This document shows, one piece after another, positions 62,622 through 64,000 of a stretch of 64,000 bases of DNA. The DNA is from Pseudomonas sp. FP2335. Lineage in GTDB: Bacteria > Pseudomonadota > Gammaproteobacteria > Pseudomonadales > Pseudomonadaceae. The position numbers and the translations under genes were made by a program. A model generated the notes under the pieces. It saw only the letters and a program-made list of their open reading frames with translations, made no database searches and was not told the origin of the DNA. Location: assembly GCF_030687535.1 (NCBI RefSeq), contig NZ_CP117437.1, forward strand, positions 1,881,501-1,945,500, read 5' to 3'. The stretch's first letter is position 1. The number at the start of each line of letters is the position of its first letter.

Positions 62622-62983
62622 CCAGCGTTACGAACCTTTCGCGTTCGGGCCTCTATGACTGGATGGCACAGCGTGTGTCTGCGGTCGTTCTCGCGGCTTA
62701 TTTCATCTTCCTGATCGGATACCTCGTCGCAAATCCAGGCATCAGCTATGAGCAATGGCACGGCCTGTTTTCCCATAATGCGATGCGAATCTTCAGTCTG
62801 CTGGCCCTTGTAGCCCTGGGCGCTCACGCCTGGGTCGGCATGTGGACCATCGCGACCGACTACCTGACGCCAATGGCGCTGGGCAAGTCCGCGACCGCAG
62901 TACGTTTCCTCTTCCAGGCAGTCTGCGGCGTCGCGATGTTCGCTTACTTCGTCTGGGGTGTGCAGATTCTTTGGGGTATCTGA
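62615..62983 (+). CDS. sdhD: Succinate dehydrogenase hydrophobic anchor subunit
   Basis: A 122-residue membrane subunit with three helices. It shows SGLYDWMAQRVSAVVLAAYF, a haem-binding histidine in ALGAHAWVGMW, and TDYLTP, where Asp-Tyr line the quinone site in SdhD proteins. It pairs with SdhC to bind the haem and the quinone. The ATG has CAGGAG upstream within the end of sdhC. The sdhA gene starts three bases after its stop. Confidence 0.95.
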   Translation: MVTSVTNLSRSGLYDWMAQRVSAVVLAAYFIFLIGYLVANPGISYEQWHGLFSHNAMRIFSLLALVALGAHAWVGMWTIATDYLTPMALGKSATAVRFLFQAVCGVAMFAYFVWGVQILWGI

Positions 62984-62986
62984 TCC

Positions 62987-64000
62987 ATGGCTAACATTCC
63001 AACTATTTCATTCGACGCCATCATTATTGGTGGTGGCGGTGCCGGCATGCGCGCTGCGCTGCAGCTGGCACAGGGCGGTCACAAGACTGCCGTGATCACC
63101 AAGGTGTTCCCGACCCGTTCCCACACCGTATCGGCCCAGGGTGGCATCACCTGCGCCATCGCCTCCGCCGACCCGAACGATGACTGGCGCTGGCACATGT
63201 ACGATACCGTCAAGGGTTCCGACTATATCGGTGACCAGGACGCTATCGAATACATGTGTCAGGAAGGCCCGGCTGCGGTGTTCGAGCTGGACCACATGGG
63301 TCTGCCGTTCTCCCGTACCGAACAGGGTCGTATCTACCAGCGTCCATTCGGCGGCCAGTCGAAGGATTACGGTAAAGGCGGGCAGGCTGCCCGTACCTGC
63401 GCCGCTTCCGACCGTACCGGTCACGCGCTGCTGCACACCCTTTACCAGGGCAACCTGAAAGCCGGTACCACGTTCCTGAACGAGTACTACGCGGTTGATC
63501 TGGTGAAGAACTCGCAAGGCGAGTTCGTCGGCGTGATCGCGATCTGCATCGAAACCGGTGAAACCACCTACATCCGCGCCAAGGCTACCGTGCTGGCGAC
63601 TGGCGGTGCAGGCCGTATCTACGCTTCGACCACCAATGCCCTGATCAACACCGGCGACGGCGTTGGCATGGCACTGCGTGCCGGCGTGCCGGTGCAAGAC
63701 ATCGAAATGTGGCAGTTCCACCCGACCGGCATCGCCGGCGCTGGTGTACTGGTTACCGAAGGTTGCCGTGGTGAAGGTGGATACCTGATCAACAAGCACG
63801 GCGAGCGTTTCATGGAGCGTTATGCTCCGAACGCGAAAGACCTTGCTGGTCGTGACGTTGTGGCCCGTTCGATGGTTAAAGAAATCATCGCCGGCAACGG
63901 CTGTGGCCCGAATGGCGACCACGTACTGCTGAAGCTCGATCACCTGGGCGAAGAAGTCCTGCATAGCCGCCTGCCAGGTATCTGCGAGCTGTCCAAGACC
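62987..64000 (+). CDS. sdhA: Succinate dehydrogenase flavoprotein subunit (partial, cut by window edge)
   Basis: The first 338 codons of SdhA; the gene runs off the right edge. The N-terminal FAD-binding motif is [14 protein letters not shown], and the covalent flavin histidine is His46 in [10 protein letters not shown]. Further active-site motifs are [24 protein letters not shown] and [11 protein letters not shown]. It oxidises succinate to fumarate and passes electrons to SdhB. Frame and conserved motifs are intact up to the edge. Confidence 0.97.
   Translation, partial: MANIPTISFDAIIIGGGGAGMRAALQLAQGGHKTAVITKVFPTRSHTVSAQGGITCAIASADPNDDWRWHMYDTVKGSDYIGDQDAIEYMCQEGPAAVFELDHMGLPFSRTEQGRIYQRPFGGQSKDYGKGGQAARTCAASDRTGHALLHTLYQGNLKAGTTFLNEYYAVDLVKNSQGEFVGVIAICIETGETTYIRAKATVLATGGAGRIYASTTNALINTGDGVGMALRAGVPVQDIEMWQFHPTGIAGAGVLVTEGCRGEGGYLINKHGERFMERYAPNAKDLAGRDVVARSMVKEIIAGNGCGPNGDHVLLKLDHLGEEVLHSRLPGICELSKT

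Overview
This window is a stretch of a Pseudomonas chromosome, most likely from the P. fluorescens group. Gene content and order point to that group: ccmABCDEFGHI beside orphan FlhB/FliK-like genes, gltA divergent from sdhCDA, yjcH-actP, and gcl-hyi-glxR-ttuD-pyk followed by a urea transporter. High GC content and many REP-type palindromes beginning GTGGGAGC support it. No rRNA, tRNA, CRISPR array, prophage or complete insertion sequence was recognised. Both edge genes (a membrane signalling protein at the left, sdhA at the right) are cut by the window.

Layout. 1-9.7 kb: a signalling region with a DUF815 ATPase and free-methionine-sulfoxide reductase pair, a BvgS/RocS-like hybrid kinase with its LuxR-type regulator and a lone receiver-domain protein, a dGTPase and an EAL protein. 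9.7-16.2 kb: the ElaB/YqjE/YqjK envelope operon, an ammonium transporter, a Kef-type antiporter, a small thioredoxin-fold protein, an SOS-box-controlled small gene, a pseudouridine synthase and a YgdR-type lipoprotein. 16.2-18.7 kb: molybdenum cofactor genes (mobA, moaB, moeA). 18.8-28.3 kb: FlhB-C-like and FliK-like genes, then the complete cytochrome c maturation operon ending in a lipoprotein gene and a strong terminator. 28.5-34.1 kb: accessory genes (phnN, LysR, a HicAB module with its own operator, an MFS exporter, a sulfate-binding protein). 34.1-43.1 kb: an ion channel, a urea transporter and the glyoxylate-to-pyruvate operon. 43.1-43.9 kb: a REP-associated tyrosine transposase between two REPINs.

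44.6-51.6 kb is the most interesting locus. A LacI-family regulator and a perfect 16-bp palindrome precede genes for an inositol-monophosphatase-family enzyme, a GlpT/UhpC-type organophosphate antiporter, a KdgM-like porin and two tandem AppA-like histidine acid phosphatases. Together they suggest a self-contained outer-membrane-to-cytoplasm pathway for scavenging an organic phosphate such as phytate-derived inositol phosphate. Two of its transport genes carry A-rich Crc/Hfq-type CA motifs in their leaders.

51.6-64 kb: a DUF808 protein, an MlaA/VacJ protein with an overlapping alpha/beta hydrolase, a GH17 glucan-active membrane protein, an orphan OpuAC-type binding protein, yjcH-actP for acetate uptake, citrate synthase, and the start of the succinate dehydrogenase operon. 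The metabolic genes form a coherent carbon network: glyoxylate and purine-derived carbon enters through gcl to pyk, acetate enters through actP, and both feed the gltA/sdh TCA steps.
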